From: GCA-2687025 sp964473525
Lineage (GTDB): Bacteria; Poribacteria; WGA-4E; GCA-2687025
Assembly: GCA_964473525.1 (NCBI GenBank)
Contig: CAYYPK010000007.1
Span: 186,001 to 250,000, forward strand
DNA: 64,000 nt
Direction: 5' to 3'
The translations under genes were made by a program, and so were the position numbers. The notes under the pieces are model-generated. The model saw only the letters and a list, made by a program, of their open reading frames with translations, had not been told where the DNA came from and ran no database searches. This document shows positions 49,195 to 58,366 of this stretch, piece by piece (position 1 is the first letter of the stretch; every line of letters begins with the position of its first letter).

Positions 49195-50382
49195 GTGCGA
49201 TGGCGGTGGTTACTGACGCTCAACGGCATCTTCACGATCAGCGTGGTCGTGCTCTGCCTGTGGGCGGGGTCGGTGCTGGGCTTCCTGTATTCGTGGATTC
49301 CCAACTATGTCCAGGGGGAGACCGTCACCATCCCGAATCTCGAGGGGCTGCCCGCCAACGAGGCTAGGCGCCGCGCTTTGGATCTCGGTCTCAACATCAA
49401 CTTCGCGGCGACGGAGGCGCGTAACGACTCGTCGCAACCGCGCGGACACGTCCTCTCTCACGTCCCGGCTCCCATGCAGACCGTCAAGCGGACGCGACCG
49501 ATCCGTTTCATCCTCAGCAGCGGCCCAGAGCGGGCTCCCGTGCCAGAGCTGCGGAACAAGACCGTGGGACAGGCGGAGTTCGAGCTGTCCATCCTCGGGT
49601 TACGGCTGGGCATGGTGTCGTACAGCCACTCCGAGCGGCATGCGACGCCACAGAGGATCATCGTGTCGACGCCCGCTGCGGGGGCCGAGCTGAAACGCGG
49701 CGACCGTGTGCATCTGCTCGTCAGCCTTGGGCCGAGACCCGTCGAGCTCACCATGCCCCGTCTGACAGGGCTGACGCTCGCGGAAGCGAGGACGGCGCTC
49801 GACAAGGCGCTCCTCTACGTCCAGACCGTCGAACGCACGCGAGAACCACGCGAGAAGCCGGATGTCGTGCTGGGGCAGGAACCCAAGGCGGGCTCTCGCG
49901 TGATGTCAGGATCCGGCGTGGCACTCACGGTGAACGAGAAAGCGGCGGCGAGCAGGTCACGTAGAGTCATCATTTGGCACAAGGTGTCTGGCGGCGAGGA
50001 AACGCGGCCAGGGCCGGATACTGGCGAGGCCGCTGCCGGTCCCATCGGGCCCGTGCCCGAGGACGAAGCTTTGAGCGACGGAGACGTGGTGGCTTCCACC
50101 GACGACCCCGACACGGGAGCAGGAGACGTCGCTGAGGCGCCCGCGATCGACGGCGCCCCCGATGCCGTGGACGGCGCGGAGACGCCCGACGATGACCCCG
50201 CGCAGAATCTCGTCCGCGTCGTGTTCCGCCTGAGGGACGACATTAGCCGCGGCGCCATACGCGACGTCATGGCAGCCCCTGGGGAGGAGATCTCCTTCCC
50301 GTGGAACGTCGTCGGCGAGGCGCTGCTGCGGGTATACGAGGGTGACATGAACGTGCCAGTGCGGAGGGAAACGCTCAAATGA
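49195..50382 (+). CDS. Membrane-anchored PASTA-domain protein
   Basis: 395 residues from a GTG (SD AGGAG upstream). One N-terminal membrane segment (LTLNGIFTISVVVLCLWAGSVLGFLYSW) places the rest outside. Three PASTA domains: VTIPNLEGLPANEARRRALDLGL, APVPELRNKTVGQAEFELSILGLRLG, LTMPRLTGLTLAEARTALDKALL. An acidic, proline-rich linker (about residues 270-345) and a small C-terminal domain follow (NLVRVVFRLRDDISRGAIRDVMAAPGEE). There is no kinase or transpeptidase domain. PASTA domains bind muropeptides or PBPs, so a wall-sensing or scaffold role is suggested. The stop overlaps rpe by 4 nt. Confidence 0.85.
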   Translation: MRWRWLLTLNGIFTISVVVLCLWAGSVLGFLYSWIPNYVQGETVTIPNLEGLPANEARRRALDLGLNINFAATEARNDSSQPRGHVLSHVPAPMQTVKRTRPIRFILSSGPERAPVPELRNKTVGQAEFELSILGLRLGMVSYSHSERHATPQRIIVSTPAAGAELKRGDRVHLLVSLGPRPVELTMPRLTGLTLAEARTALDKALLYVQTVERTREPREKPDVVLGQEPKAGSRVMSGSGVALTVNEKAAASRSRRVIIWHKVSGGEETRPGPDTGEAAAGPIGPVPEDEALSDGDVVASTDDPDTGAGDVAEAPAIDGAPDAVDGAETPDDDPAQNLVRVVFRLRDDISRGAIRDVMAAPGEEISFPWNVVGEALLRVYEGDMNVPVRRETLK

Positions 50383-51065
50383 CCGACGGCAGTATCCGTA
50401 TCGCCCCATCCCTGCTTTCGGCGAACATGGCGGAGTTGGGCAATGAGGCGAGGCGCGCAGAGGAGTGCGGCGCCGACTGGTTGCACATCGACGTGTTTGA
50501 CGGCCACTTCGCGCCCAACCTGTCGTTTGGCCCGCAGACGGTCGCAGACCTACGCGACTACTCCGACATCACCTTCGACGTGCACCTCATGCTCTCGCGA
50601 CCCTTGGAGCACATTGAGCGATTCGCGAAGGCGGGCGCAGACGCGATTACCGTACACGTCGAGGCGGAGGGCGACACCGGCGATACGGTGGCGGCGATTC
50701 GCGATCTCGGGTGTCGGCCTGGCGTGTCCCTCATGCCGGATACGGCCGCGAGCGAGGCGCTTCCGCATCTCGACGCCGTCGACCTCGTGCTGCCTATGAC
50801 GGTTCGCCCGGGCTTCTCAGGGCAGAAGTTCATGCCCGAGGTGCTGCCCGTCATCCGGGAATTCCGCGACGCTATCTCTGAACGCGGGCTGTCCGTGGAC
50901 ATCCAGGCAGACGGTGGCGTGTCCCGAGACACCATCGCCGCCCTCGTGGAAGCGGGCGTGAACGTGTTCGTCGCGGGCTCCGCCGCGTTTGGCGCGCCCG
51001 ATCTCGCGGCAGCCATCTCGGAGCTTCGCGAGGCCGCGAAGTCGGCGCGGGAGAACTTGCGTTGA
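50379..51065 (+). CDS. rpe: Ribulose-phosphate 3-epimerase
   Basis: 228 residues, ATG overlapping the previous stop by 4 nt. TIM barrel with IRIAPSLLSANMAELGNE, the metal-ligand blocks DWLHIDVFDGHFAPNLSFGP and FDVHLML, LPMTVRPGFSGQKF, and IQADGGVSRDTI with the catalytic Asp, then VAGSAAFG phosphate-binding loop. It interconverts ribulose-5-phosphate and xylulose-5-phosphate in the pentose phosphate pathway. Its stop TGA overlaps the TTG start of the next gene. Confidence 0.95.
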   Translation: MTDGSIRIAPSLLSANMAELGNEARRAEECGADWLHIDVFDGHFAPNLSFGPQTVADLRDYSDITFDVHLMLSRPLEHIERFAKAGADAITVHVEAEGDTGDTVAAIRDLGCRPGVSLMPDTAASEALPHLDAVDLVLPMTVRPGFSGQKFMPEVLPVIREFRDAISERGLSVDIQADGGVSRDTIAALVEAGVNVFVAGSAAFGAPDLAAAISELREAAKSARENLR

Positions 51066-52399
51066 GCGAGTCGAGGCCGACAGCCGCCTTCGTAACGTTC
51101 GGCTGCAAGGTGAACCAATACGACACGCAGGCGATGGCGGAGGCGCTCCGCGACATCGGCTATAGGATAAATCCCGTCGCGTCCGGCGCCGATCTGTACG
51201 TCGTGAACACCTGCACCGTCACCAGCGCGTCGGACGCCAAGGCGCGCAAGGCGATCCGTGCGCTGCACCGATTCACACCCGAATCCCACATCTTCGTTAC
51301 GGGCTGCTACGCGCAGGCGGCGAAGTCCGAGTTGCTGGGCATCGACGGTGTCACGAAGGTGTTCGGAAATCGCGAGAAGTTCCAGCTCAAGGAGATGATC
51401 CGCGAGGCGGAGGTCACGCAGACGCTGTCCCGCGAGTTCGTCGGAGACCCAGACGCGCAGGTCGACCTGGGCGAATTCGGCCTCAGCATCGCCACGTTCG
51501 ACGAGCAGACGCGGGCGATGGTGAAGGTGCAGGACGGCTGTAGCGCCTTCTGCACGTTCTGCATCATCCCCTACGTCCGGGGGCGAATGCGCAGCCGCGA
51601 CCTGCCGGACGTCGTCGCCGAGGTCGAAAGGTTGGCGGCGCGTGGGTTCCGTGAGGTCGTCATCACCGGCGTGCAACTGGGCTCGTACGGCAGAGACCTC
51701 CGCCGTAAATGGGATCTCGCCGACATCCTGCGAGCCTTGCACGAGGTCGACGGCATCGCGCGTATCCGATTGAGCTCCATTGAGCCCATGGACGTGCCCA
51801 GCAACCTGATACGCGCGGTCGCGGAACTGCCGAAGGTGGCGCGCCACTTCCACATACCCCTGCAAAGCGGCTCAACAGCCGTGCTGGACAGAATGCGTCG
51901 CAAGTACACGCGCGAGGAGTTCCTGGATCTCGTCGCTGCGCTCTACGAGGAGATGCCAGACGTTGGGCTGACGACGGACGTCATGGTGGGCTTCCCCGGA
52001 GAGACGGACGCGGAGTTCGAGGACACCTATCGCGTCGTCGAGAAGTCCGCCTTCCATCGCCTGCACGTGTTCCGCTATTCTCCGCGCGAAGGTACGCCTG
52101 CGGCGGCATATCCCGACCAGCTTCCGCCGACGGACGCCATTGCGCGCAGCAAGGCCGTCCGCGAACTAGGGAAGCGACTGGAGCGACAATATCAGGAAGC
52201 GTCCATCGGCGCCGTGGCAGACGTGATGGTTGAGGACACCCGAGAAGGCCCGCGCGCGGAGTTGGCCGGATACACGGGCAGCTACCTACGCGTGCTGACA
52301 GACGCGAACGACGAGGACACCGGCTACATGCGCCGCGTCGAACTCGTGGGCGTAGAAGACGGCTACATGCGTGGACGAGTTGCGTCCCACGCGGGATAG
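51062..52399 (+). CDS. mtaB: MtaB-type tRNA methylthiotransferase (radical SAM)
   Basis: 445 residues from a TTG overlapping the rpe stop. Three-domain methylthiotransferase: N-terminal UPF0004 with three cysteines (FGCKVNQYDTQAM, VNTCTVTSASDAKA, VTGCYAQ), radical SAM core with C-x3-C-x2-C in DGCSAFCTFCIIPYVRGRMRSR, and a C-terminal TRAM domain (VMVEDTREGPRAELAGYTGSYLRV). FGCKVNQYD and the VQDGC context point to MtaB, which makes ms2t6A37 in tRNA, and not to MiaB or RimO. Confidence 0.92.
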   Translation: MSESRPTAAFVTFGCKVNQYDTQAMAEALRDIGYRINPVASGADLYVVNTCTVTSASDAKARKAIRALHRFTPESHIFVTGCYAQAAKSELLGIDGVTKVFGNREKFQLKEMIREAEVTQTLSREFVGDPDAQVDLGEFGLSIATFDEQTRAMVKVQDGCSAFCTFCIIPYVRGRMRSRDLPDVVAEVERLAARGFREVVITGVQLGSYGRDLRRKWDLADILRALHEVDGIARIRLSSIEPMDVPSNLIRAVAELPKVARHFHIPLQSGSTAVLDRMRRKYTREEFLDLVAALYEEMPDVGLTTDVMVGFPGETDAEFEDTYRVVEKSAFHRLHVFRYSPREGTPAAAYPDQLPPTDAIARSKAVRELGKRLERQYQEASIGAVADVMVEDTREGPRAELAGYTGSYLRVLTDANDEDTGYMRRVELVGVEDGYMRGRVASHAG

Positions 52400-52424
52400 G
52401 GACCGAGACGGGGGAGTACGACTG

Positions 52425-53228
52425 ATGCGAACGGAACTGTCCGCCGAGAAGATAGCCGCCTACCAGGAGAACGGCTTCACGATCGTAGAGGACTTCTTGA
52501 CGGCCGACGAGTTGGAAGAATGGCGAGCCGCCGTCGACGAGACGGTCACGGCGCGTGGATTCTACAACACGCCCGCGGAACGCGCCGGCAAGGGCGCTGG
52601 ATACTACTCCCGCGTCTTCATCCAGTCGCTCAACATGTGGCAGGAGAGCGACCGCATCAAGAGCCTCGTCCTAGACCCGCGCATCGGCAAGATGTGCTGC
52701 GAGCTCGAAGGCATCGACGGCATTCGAGTTTGGCACGATCAGGCGCTCATCAAGGAGCCGTGGGCGAACCAGACGAGCATGCACCTGGACAACCCGTACT
52801 GGTCGTTCAGCTCGCGGCACGCCATCAGCATCTGGGTGGCGCTGGACGACGCGACGCCCGAGAACGGCTGCCTGCACTTCCTCCCCGGCACCCACAAGTC
52901 AGCGACTTGGGACAACGTCGGTATCGGACAGAACATGGGTGAGATATTCACCGTCTACCCTGAGTGGGCGACAATCGCGTCTGTTTCCGGCCCAATGCGC
53001 GCGGGATCGTGCTCCTTCCACAACGGCTTACTCGCCCACGGCGCGGGGGCGAACATGACGAACGGATACCGGCGCGCGATGACCTGCGCCTACATGCCGG
53101 ACGGCTCCACGTTCAACGGTCAGCGGAACGTCCTCAAGGACGAGCAGATCGCGAAGCTCGAGGTCGGCGACCTGCTCCGCGATCCCGCCCAGAACCCGTT
53201 GGTGTATCCCGTGTCGGACGCTGGCTAG
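52425..53228 (+). CDS. Phytanoyl-CoA dioxygenase family Fe(II)/2-oxoglutarate oxygenase
   Basis: 267 residues from ATG 52425 (GGGGGAG SD about 9 nt upstream). Opening LSAEKIAAYQENGFTIVEDFLTADELEEWR is typical of PhyH-like proteins. The metal triad is H-x-D in SMHLDNPYW (near residue 120) and a distal His in FHNGLLAHGAGANMT; an Arg in TNGYRRAMTCAY should bind 2-oxoglutarate. Substrate unknown; the family is greatly expanded in Poribacteria-type genomes. It follows mtaB by 25 nt. Confidence 0.86.
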   Translation: MRTELSAEKIAAYQENGFTIVEDFLTADELEEWRAAVDETVTARGFYNTPAERAGKGAGYYSRVFIQSLNMWQESDRIKSLVLDPRIGKMCCELEGIDGIRVWHDQALIKEPWANQTSMHLDNPYWSFSSRHAISIWVALDDATPENGCLHFLPGTHKSATWDNVGIGQNMGEIFTVYPEWATIASVSGPMRAGSCSFHNGLLAHGAGANMTNGYRRAMTCAYMPDGSTFNGQRNVLKDEQIAKLEVGDLLRDPAQNPLVYPVSDAG

Positions 53229-53229
53229 C

Positions 53230-53274
53230 ATGGCGTATCGCGAGTGGATCCAGCTCCCGCCGGGATACTACTAG
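53230..53274 (+). other. 14-codon micro-ORF directly after the PhyH gene
   Basis: ATG at 53230, one base after the PhyH stop, reads MAYREWIQLPPGYY then TAG. No SD is visible beyond the coding end of PhyH. It may be a remnant or chance; no function can be assigned. Confidence 0.2.
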
Positions 53275-53288
53275 TGTGGCAGGATGCT

Positions 53289-53306
53289 CCCAGACATCGG
53301 TCTGGG
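53289..53306 (+). terminator. Candidate terminator hairpin downstream of the PhyH gene
   Basis: CCCAGAC (53289-53295) pairs with GTCTGGG (53300-53306) around an ATCG tetraloop, between convergent transcription units. There is no poly-T tail. Confidence 0.45.
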
Positions 53307-53429
53307 GATGGTACACAGACTGCCGCCAGCCTGTTACCGAGGGCCGCTCTACAGGTTCAACCACCAGAGGCAAGGCGACGACCCGCGCAACTCTAGCGCC
53401 CTTGCCGGCATGTGGGCCGCTGAAAACGC

Positions 53430-54194
53430 TCAGTCCTCGGGGATTGGATGCGGGCAGCCTTGCGGCCACGTCTCCATCGGCTCGAACCCAAGCCACTTCC
53501 GCGCGGGTTCGAGATCGAGCACGGTCGGCCCGTTGCTGCGACTCGTGGCAAATACCGTTACCACAGGCGGCAATTCTCCCGCCTCGACACAGCAGGCGTG
53601 GAAGAGCCCCGCGTCGGTGGGGCTGAGATAGATCGCCTGGGACGCGGCGCTTTGCGATATTGAGCGTGTGTGATGCGGCTCTCGCGGCAACCACCCCAGG
53701 CGCACCACGATCATGGAGATGCCATGGCGATGCGCGTACATCTCCGCCATCGCCTCGCCAAAGATCTTGGTCACCCCGTAGTGATTGCGCACCGCCGTGC
53801 CGTCCTCAATGCGTATTAGACTCATGTCGCCGCCGCGGCGTATCCCACTCACGACCTGCACCGTGCTGGCAACCACGAGCCGCTCGACGCCCTCTTCTCG
53901 GCACGCGTCGAAGACGTTGTAAGAGCCGATTACGTTGTTAGGAAGTAGGTCTCCCATGAAGTCCGCATCGTCCGGCGTTGCGGCAAGGTGCACGACGGTG
54001 TCCATCCCGGCCACCGCCCTACGCACCGCATCGGCGTCCGCAAGGTTGCCCACGTGGACCTCGTCGACGTCACCCATCGCGTTGCGCCCGAACCCGCGGA
54101 CGAAATGCCCACGGGACTGTAGCTCTTTACTCGTCGCGCGGCCGATGGCCCCTCGCGCGCCTGTGACAAGTACGCGCCTCTGCTTCGTCGTCAT
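53430..54194 (-). CDS. NAD-dependent epimerase/dehydratase (extended SDR)
   Basis: 254 residues from ATG 54194, with a strong GGAGGAG SD; the in-frame start at 54236 is upstream of it. NAD-binding VLVTGARGAIGRATSKEL, VVHLAATPDDADF, ASTVQVVSGIR and the catalytic Y-x3-K in YGVTKIFGEAM. The usual catalytic serine/threonine lies in the ASTVQ segment. Product length is short for a UDP-sugar epimerase. Related proteins include uronate dehydrogenases (SDR short form, about 265 residues), which would fit glycan catabolism. The exact reaction is not assigned. Confidence 0.8.
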   Translation of the reverse strand: MTTKQRRVLVTGARGAIGRATSKELQSRGHFVRGFGRNAMGDVDEVHVGNLADADAVRRAVAGMDTVVHLAATPDDADFMGDLLPNNVIGSYNVFDACREEGVERLVVASTVQVVSGIRRGGDMSLIRIEDGTAVRNHYGVTKIFGEAMAEMYAHRHGISMIVVRLGWLPREPHHTRSISQSAASQAIYLSPTDAGLFHACCVEAGELPPVVTVFATSRSNGPTVLDLEPARKWLGFEPMETWPQGCPHPIPED

Positions 54195-54383
54195 GGCAAG
54201 TCTCCTCCCTGGCAGGCCATGTTCCGAGCCGACCACACGAATCTAGCACGGAAACTCTATCGTCCGGTTCGTCCTCCTGTCATGCCCGCTGTAAGGACTT
54301 CCACGAAGCGGCCGGCTGGTATACGCTCCAGCACGCCCCGCACGCGAACGAAAGACGCCTAGCAGAACCAGGGCACAGCCCAC

Positions 54384-55220
54384 ATGCTCGTCATATGCAA
54401 CGGAATGGGGCGCGGCGGATCCACGCTACAGTACAACCTCGTACGCGCGTTGATCACGGTCACCGACCGCGGGACCGCCCACGGGTACATAGTCGACCGG
54501 GAAGGCCACTCGCAGTTCATGTCCTTCGAGCAGCTGCGTGAGTGGGCGGACGCCCCCGAAATCCATCTCGTGAAGATGCATGCGGCACACGTGCAGCTAG
54601 AGGAATTCCTGCTAGCAGGGAGCACCCGAGTCTGCTACATATACCGCGACGTCCGAGATGTCGCCCTGTCCCGCCGCACCGCGTTTGGGGAGAGGGGGGC
54701 CAAGCTCGTACGGGGGCTCCAGCGGAACCACGATACCTACTACGTCCTGCGCGACGTGCGCGACAAGTTCGCGTCCTGTTTTGTCTGGCAGCGGTACGAG
54801 GAGGTAACGGTGGACCTGGCGCGGGCCGCCGGCGAGTTGGCCAATTTGGTCGGCTTGGAGATGTCGCAGTCGCAGATGGACGTGGTCGTAGACGCCTGCT
54901 CGCTCGATACGACCAAAGGCATGTGCGACGAGTTGCGAGCGGGGCTCGAAGACGCGGTGAGCAAGATGCGGGAAAAGAGCCCACGACTTGCTGCGCAATA
55001 CTTGCAGCAGATAGGACGAGGACAAGGCCCGGGGGGCATCGTGCTGCTCGACGGAAGTAGTCTCCTGCTGTACAACCACATCGGAGCGCACGGTGGGGCC
55101 TCCGGGGTGTGGAAGGAGCGCCTGGACGACGCCACTCTGGAGATGGTCATGGCCAACCACGGGGAATGGCTCCGGGAGAACGGATACCTCGCGGAGACGC
55201 CCGACGACGAACACCCCTAG
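54384..55220 (+). CDS. Sulfotransferase-like protein 1
   Basis: 278 residues. The N terminus LVICNGMGRGGSTLQYNLVRAL carries the 5'-phosphosulfate-binding loop (GRGGSTLQYNL) and RVCYIYRDVRDVALS is the 3'-phosphate-binding motif near residue 85. The C-terminal GAHGGASGVWKERLD corresponds to the second PAPS-contact loop. These are hallmarks of PAPS-dependent sulfotransferases of the type 1 fold. No signal peptide. The acceptor is unknown. It is followed by another sulfotransferase gene in the same orientation, and PAPS synthesis genes are not in the window. Confidence 0.78.
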   Translation: MLVICNGMGRGGSTLQYNLVRALITVTDRGTAHGYIVDREGHSQFMSFEQLREWADAPEIHLVKMHAAHVQLEEFLLAGSTRVCYIYRDVRDVALSRRTAFGERGAKLVRGLQRNHDTYYVLRDVRDKFASCFVWQRYEEVTVDLARAAGELANLVGLEMSQSQMDVVVDACSLDTTKGMCDELRAGLEDAVSKMREKSPRLAAQYLQQIGRGQGPGGIVLLDGSSLLLYNHIGAHGGASGVWKERLDDATLEMVMANHGEWLRENGYLAETPDDEHP

Positions 55221-55227
55221 GGGTGTT
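55210..55227 (+). terminator. Palindrome overlapping the stop codon of sulfotransferase 1
   Basis: AACACCCCTAGGGGTGTT is a perfect 18-bp palindrome whose central TAG (55218-55220) is the stop codon. Just downstream, CAGACGG (55230-55236) can pair with CCGTCTG (55262-55268). A terminator or mRNA-end structure is possible. Confidence 0.35.
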
Positions 55228-55437
55228 GTCAGACGGGGCTGGGTGGCTGCATAGACAGTGGCCGTCTGCGAGGACGCGATGGGAGCTGCGGAAGCGGTCG
55301 AGATCCCTCCCGGATGCGCTTGGGCGTCCTGCTATGCTCCTGTCGGTGGACGTGTGCTACGTTGCTCGCGCCACCAAGTCCAGAGTGGCGCCGTCGTTGA
55401 TAACGATGACTCAGGCTGCTTGCAGGGATGTCTTTCG

Positions 55438-56331
55438 ATGCTATGGCGTGAGAGGAACTGGAAGACAGCTCTCCTGGCTACCGTGCCACGGTCTGGCACG
55501 AACTACTCGACGTACTGCCTGCATTACTACCATCACCTACTGTTGGGCGATAGCGATATCCCCTTGGTTCCTACGCGTAACCTCTTCGCGGATCGCGCGG
55601 AGAGCCTTGGGATCAACATGATGGCGATCGGCCATACTGTCTGCCCAGGGTTCGACGTCTATCAGGGCGAGCATCGCGCCGCATGGGACGCCCTCACGTT
55701 CTACATCGAAGGTCACAACTGGGCGGCACACGGGATCTCGCAGACAGAAGGGGCGTTCGATCCTTCGGTGAATCCCGACACGCGTATCGCCCTGATCTAT
55801 CGCAATCCGCTAGACCAGGCCAGGTCGTTCTTCCGGCATGCCCTGAACCACGTAGACCCAGCGGTGCGCCATCGCATCGACGAGACCGGCGCCACCGTGG
55901 GAATACGATCGGTCAGCGACTACCTGCACACCGTCGGACTGGACGCGTATCTGAAGCAATACCTGACGTTCCATCTTCTCCAGAACACCTACCCCGACCA
56001 GATTCTGATGCTCCCGTACGAGGAACTGGTAGCACGGCCGCAGGCTGCGTTCACCACGATGCTGGAGCACTTCGGCCACGAGGTAAGCCCGGCGCGAGGA
56101 CGACTACTGGAACGCGCCATTCACCTCGCTTCGATGGATTCCATGCGTAAGGTAGAAGCGGCGCTGGGACACACGATCGCTAACGATCAACGAGCGGCAG
56201 GTGAGTCGCACATGCGTGACGGGTCCGCTGGCGGGTGGAGGAAGCACCTGAGCGCAAGCGACGTTGAGAAGGTCGACGCGCGTCTACGGCAATTCGGCCT
56301 CAGCATCGGTGACTTCCGCACCGAGGTCTAA
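55438..56331 (+). CDS. Sulfotransferase-like protein 2
   Basis: 297 residues from ATG 55438 (AGGGA upstream). LLATVPRSGTNYSTYCLHYY contains the 5'-PSB loop VPRSGTNY; LIYRNPLDQARSFFRH near residue 121 is the 3'-PSB; DGSAGGWRKHLSASDVEKV near the end is the C-terminal G-x-x-G-x-W/K loop. It is a standard PAPS-dependent sulfotransferase fold. A start farther upstream at 55258 would add about 60 residues rich in Cys/Gly without homology. Tandem with sulfotransferase 1, but the two share only the fold motifs. Confidence 0.82.
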   Translation: MLWRERNWKTALLATVPRSGTNYSTYCLHYYHHLLLGDSDIPLVPTRNLFADRAESLGINMMAIGHTVCPGFDVYQGEHRAAWDALTFYIEGHNWAAHGISQTEGAFDPSVNPDTRIALIYRNPLDQARSFFRHALNHVDPAVRHRIDETGATVGIRSVSDYLHTVGLDAYLKQYLTFHLLQNTYPDQILMLPYEELVARPQAAFTTMLEHFGHEVSPARGRLLERAIHLASMDSMRKVEAALGHTIANDQRAAGESHMRDGSAGGWRKHLSASDVEKVDARLRQFGLSIGDFRTEV

Positions 56332-56419
56332 CCCAACGAGTACCTCCGGCCGTCACGATGTCGCCCTCTTTGCGCGTGCGGCAGCGGGCATGTAGCCGCC
56401 CCGCGAGGTACCACGTTCC

Positions 56420-57424
56420 CTAGTCCATCCACAGGAGTCCGACGCCCGCCTCCACGATGTACTCCTCGTGCCGGTAGTCTGCCTTCAGCTCGTGCCACAG
56501 GGCATCGATCATCGGGGCATCTGGCGCGACGGACGTGCCCCACGTGGTCCGCACGTCAGGCCTCTCTTGCGCGATCTCGGAAAGTCGGATGTCGTGGAAG
56601 GCAACGATGCCGCCTGGCCGCACGAATTGCGAGAACGTGTCGAAGTCGCTCTTAGCGCCCTCGTAACTGTGGTCGCCGTCGATGAAGAGCAGATCAATGC
56701 TTCTCCCGTCGAGGATTTCCTCAACACGCGCGAGCACATCCGAGCTCGTGGAATCCCCAAGGACGCAGTGCAGTTGCTGAGAAGGCGCACAGAACTGTTG
56801 CAAGCGAGGCGCGTACTCCTCGGAGTACCCTCCTCCATCTGGACCTATGTCGACGCTGATGAGCAAAGCGTTGGGATCCGCGACCTGCGCCCATCCAAAC
56901 AGGGAGCCTCCCCACGCGGTGCCGACTTCCAAGACCGTCATGGGACGCATTTCCGCCACGCGAGCAAGAGCGGGCACGTACTCTTCGCCACGTTGCAGGA
57001 TACCTGTGATGAGCGCAGCTGACATGAACACGGCGTTGCAGTCTACCGGTTCATCCACATCCGCCAGCACTAGCAGCCCAAGCGTCCTCAATGCTGCAAC
57101 GGCTTTGCGGATGCCTTCACGGCCATACAGGCGTAGAGACGACCCTGACTCGCAGTGCGACAATGGGCGAGGCGTCGCGTGTTGCCGCAGGATATGCGAG
57201 ATCAGAGGACCACTCTTGATGTAGGACAGAGCCACGTGCACGCTCGAGGCGTCTGTCTCCGACCCTGTTGCCACCACAAGGCGAAGGACGTGGTAGTGGA
57301 ATTGCGACGGGAGCTGTTCTGCCCGCGCGCGGACGAACCTCTCCTGGCCGGGGATACATGAGGCGTTCAGCCAGTCCCAGTCGTGTAGTCGCGCCCAGCG
57401 TGACGTCCTGTATAGGCTGTCCAT
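56420..57424 (-). CDS. Class I SAM-dependent methyltransferase (CmcI-like / Methyltransf_24)
   Basis: 334 residues. The first 130 residues are an unassigned N-terminal region. The Rossmann SAM fold begins near residue 160 with TVLEVGTAWGGSLFGWAQV, then LLISVDIGPDGGGYSEEY and the family signature DLLFIDGDHSYEGAKSDFD, then VRPGGIVAFHDI. The D-G-D-H-x-Y-E-G-x-x-x-D motif is typical of CmcI and rhamnosyl O-methyltransferases acting on sugars or antibiotics. It is convergent with the sulfotransferase genes. Likely modifies a glycan or secondary metabolite (inference). Confidence 0.84.
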   Translation of the reverse strand: MDSLYRTSRWARLHDWDWLNASCIPGQERFVRARAEQLPSQFHYHVLRLVVATGSETDASSVHVALSYIKSGPLISHILRQHATPRPLSHCESGSSLRLYGREGIRKAVAALRTLGLLVLADVDEPVDCNAVFMSAALITGILQRGEEYVPALARVAEMRPMTVLEVGTAWGGSLFGWAQVADPNALLISVDIGPDGGGYSEEYAPRLQQFCAPSQQLHCVLGDSTSSDVLARVEEILDGRSIDLLFIDGDHSYEGAKSDFDTFSQFVRPGGIVAFHDIRLSEIAQERPDVRTTWGTSVAPDAPMIDALWHELKADYRHEEYIVEAGVGLLWMD

Positions 57425-57679
57425 GTGGCAGGCCCGCGGGTCAGGTGGCGTAGGCGAGCAGCGGGAACCGCGCCAACGGCGAGGCTAGGGCACGAACTGC
57501 GACGCGCGGCAGCCACCAGAGCCGACTCGTCAGCGGCGATCCGTGCGAAGTGGTCGGACCCGCGGGCCGCGCAATCGTCACGGCGCCATCATAGCCCGGT
57601 AGGACTTGGATTGCACCCATGGCCCAGGATGGGGCGGCCCAGCGATGGAGCATCGCTTCAAGGCGCCCCTCGACGCGAT

Positions 57680-58366
57680 CTACTCGGCTGGCGACGCCGG
57701 AGAATGGTTGCATGCATCCATCAGATAGCAGGCTTTCCGCGTCTCGCGCCAGGTCTCCGCGAAGAACCGCCGCATCCCATAGCCGCCGCGCTTCATGGCT
57801 CGTCCGTGGCTCAATTGCACCATGACGCACGTACCCAACATGAAGCATGCGTGGCACGCGTGCGTTACGCGCGTCGCCCAGCGCCCTCTATCGCTGCGCA
57901 GGATTGCCAGTCGCTCCGCCTGAAACTCAACGTGCGCCTGTTCATCGTAGAGAATCTGATCGCACAGGCGCCGTAGGGCAAGGCAATCGGTCGCTTCCCG
58001 GAGCGCCTTGTAGTAGACCTTCGCGATGATCTCGGCGGTAATCAGCACACTGATAGAGATGTCGAGGCCGCCCAGGCGCCGGAGTTGGCGGAAGACGGTA
58101 TCGAGGGACGTCTTCCTGAGTAGTGGGATGCCCGCCATCGTCAGGATCTTCGCGAGATCGCGGGCGTGGCGCTGTTCCTCTCGGATGAAGAGCTGGATCG
58201 CCTCCACGTACGCCGCGTCGCCTGTTTCGGCCGCGAACTGCTTGGCGCATCCGTAGAGATAGCCGCCCTCGGAGCTCTCGCCACGCTGGAAGCCCTGCAC
58301 AGACGAGGCGATGGCTCGACGCTCGTCGTCCGTGAAGTCGACGCCTTCCTCCCAAGGAATGTCCAT
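57680..58366 (-). CDS. Ferritin-like diiron-domain protein
   Basis: 228 residues from ATG 58366. Four-helix ferritin-like fold: E-x2-H in IQLFIREEQRHARDLAKIL (near residue 65) and YDEQAHVEFQAERLAIL (E-x2-H near residue 143); the helix MRRFFAETWRETRKACYL follows. Upstream of the ATG the frame continues with protein-like sequence (PSEYWRDWFATNAESL) that matches how such proteins usually start, but no ATG/GTG/TTG occurs before an in-frame TAG. An unusual start (ATC/ATA) or a small sequence error upstream is possible. Function might be iron handling or oxygenation. Confidence 0.72.
   Translation of the reverse strand: MDIPWEEGVDFTDDERRAIASSVQGFQRGESSEGGYLYGCAKQFAAETGDAAYVEAIQLFIREEQRHARDLAKILTMAGIPLLRKTSLDTVFRQLRRLGGLDISISVLITAEIIAKVYYKALREATDCLALRRLCDQILYDEQAHVEFQAERLAILRSDRGRWATRVTHACHACFMLGTCVMVQLSHGRAMKRGGYGMRRFFAETWRETRKACYLMDACNHSPASPAE

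Noticed and set aside
57441..57857. Minus-strand frame between the methyltransferase and ferritin-like genes
   Set aside because: It overlaps the ferritin-like C terminus in another frame and shows no motif.
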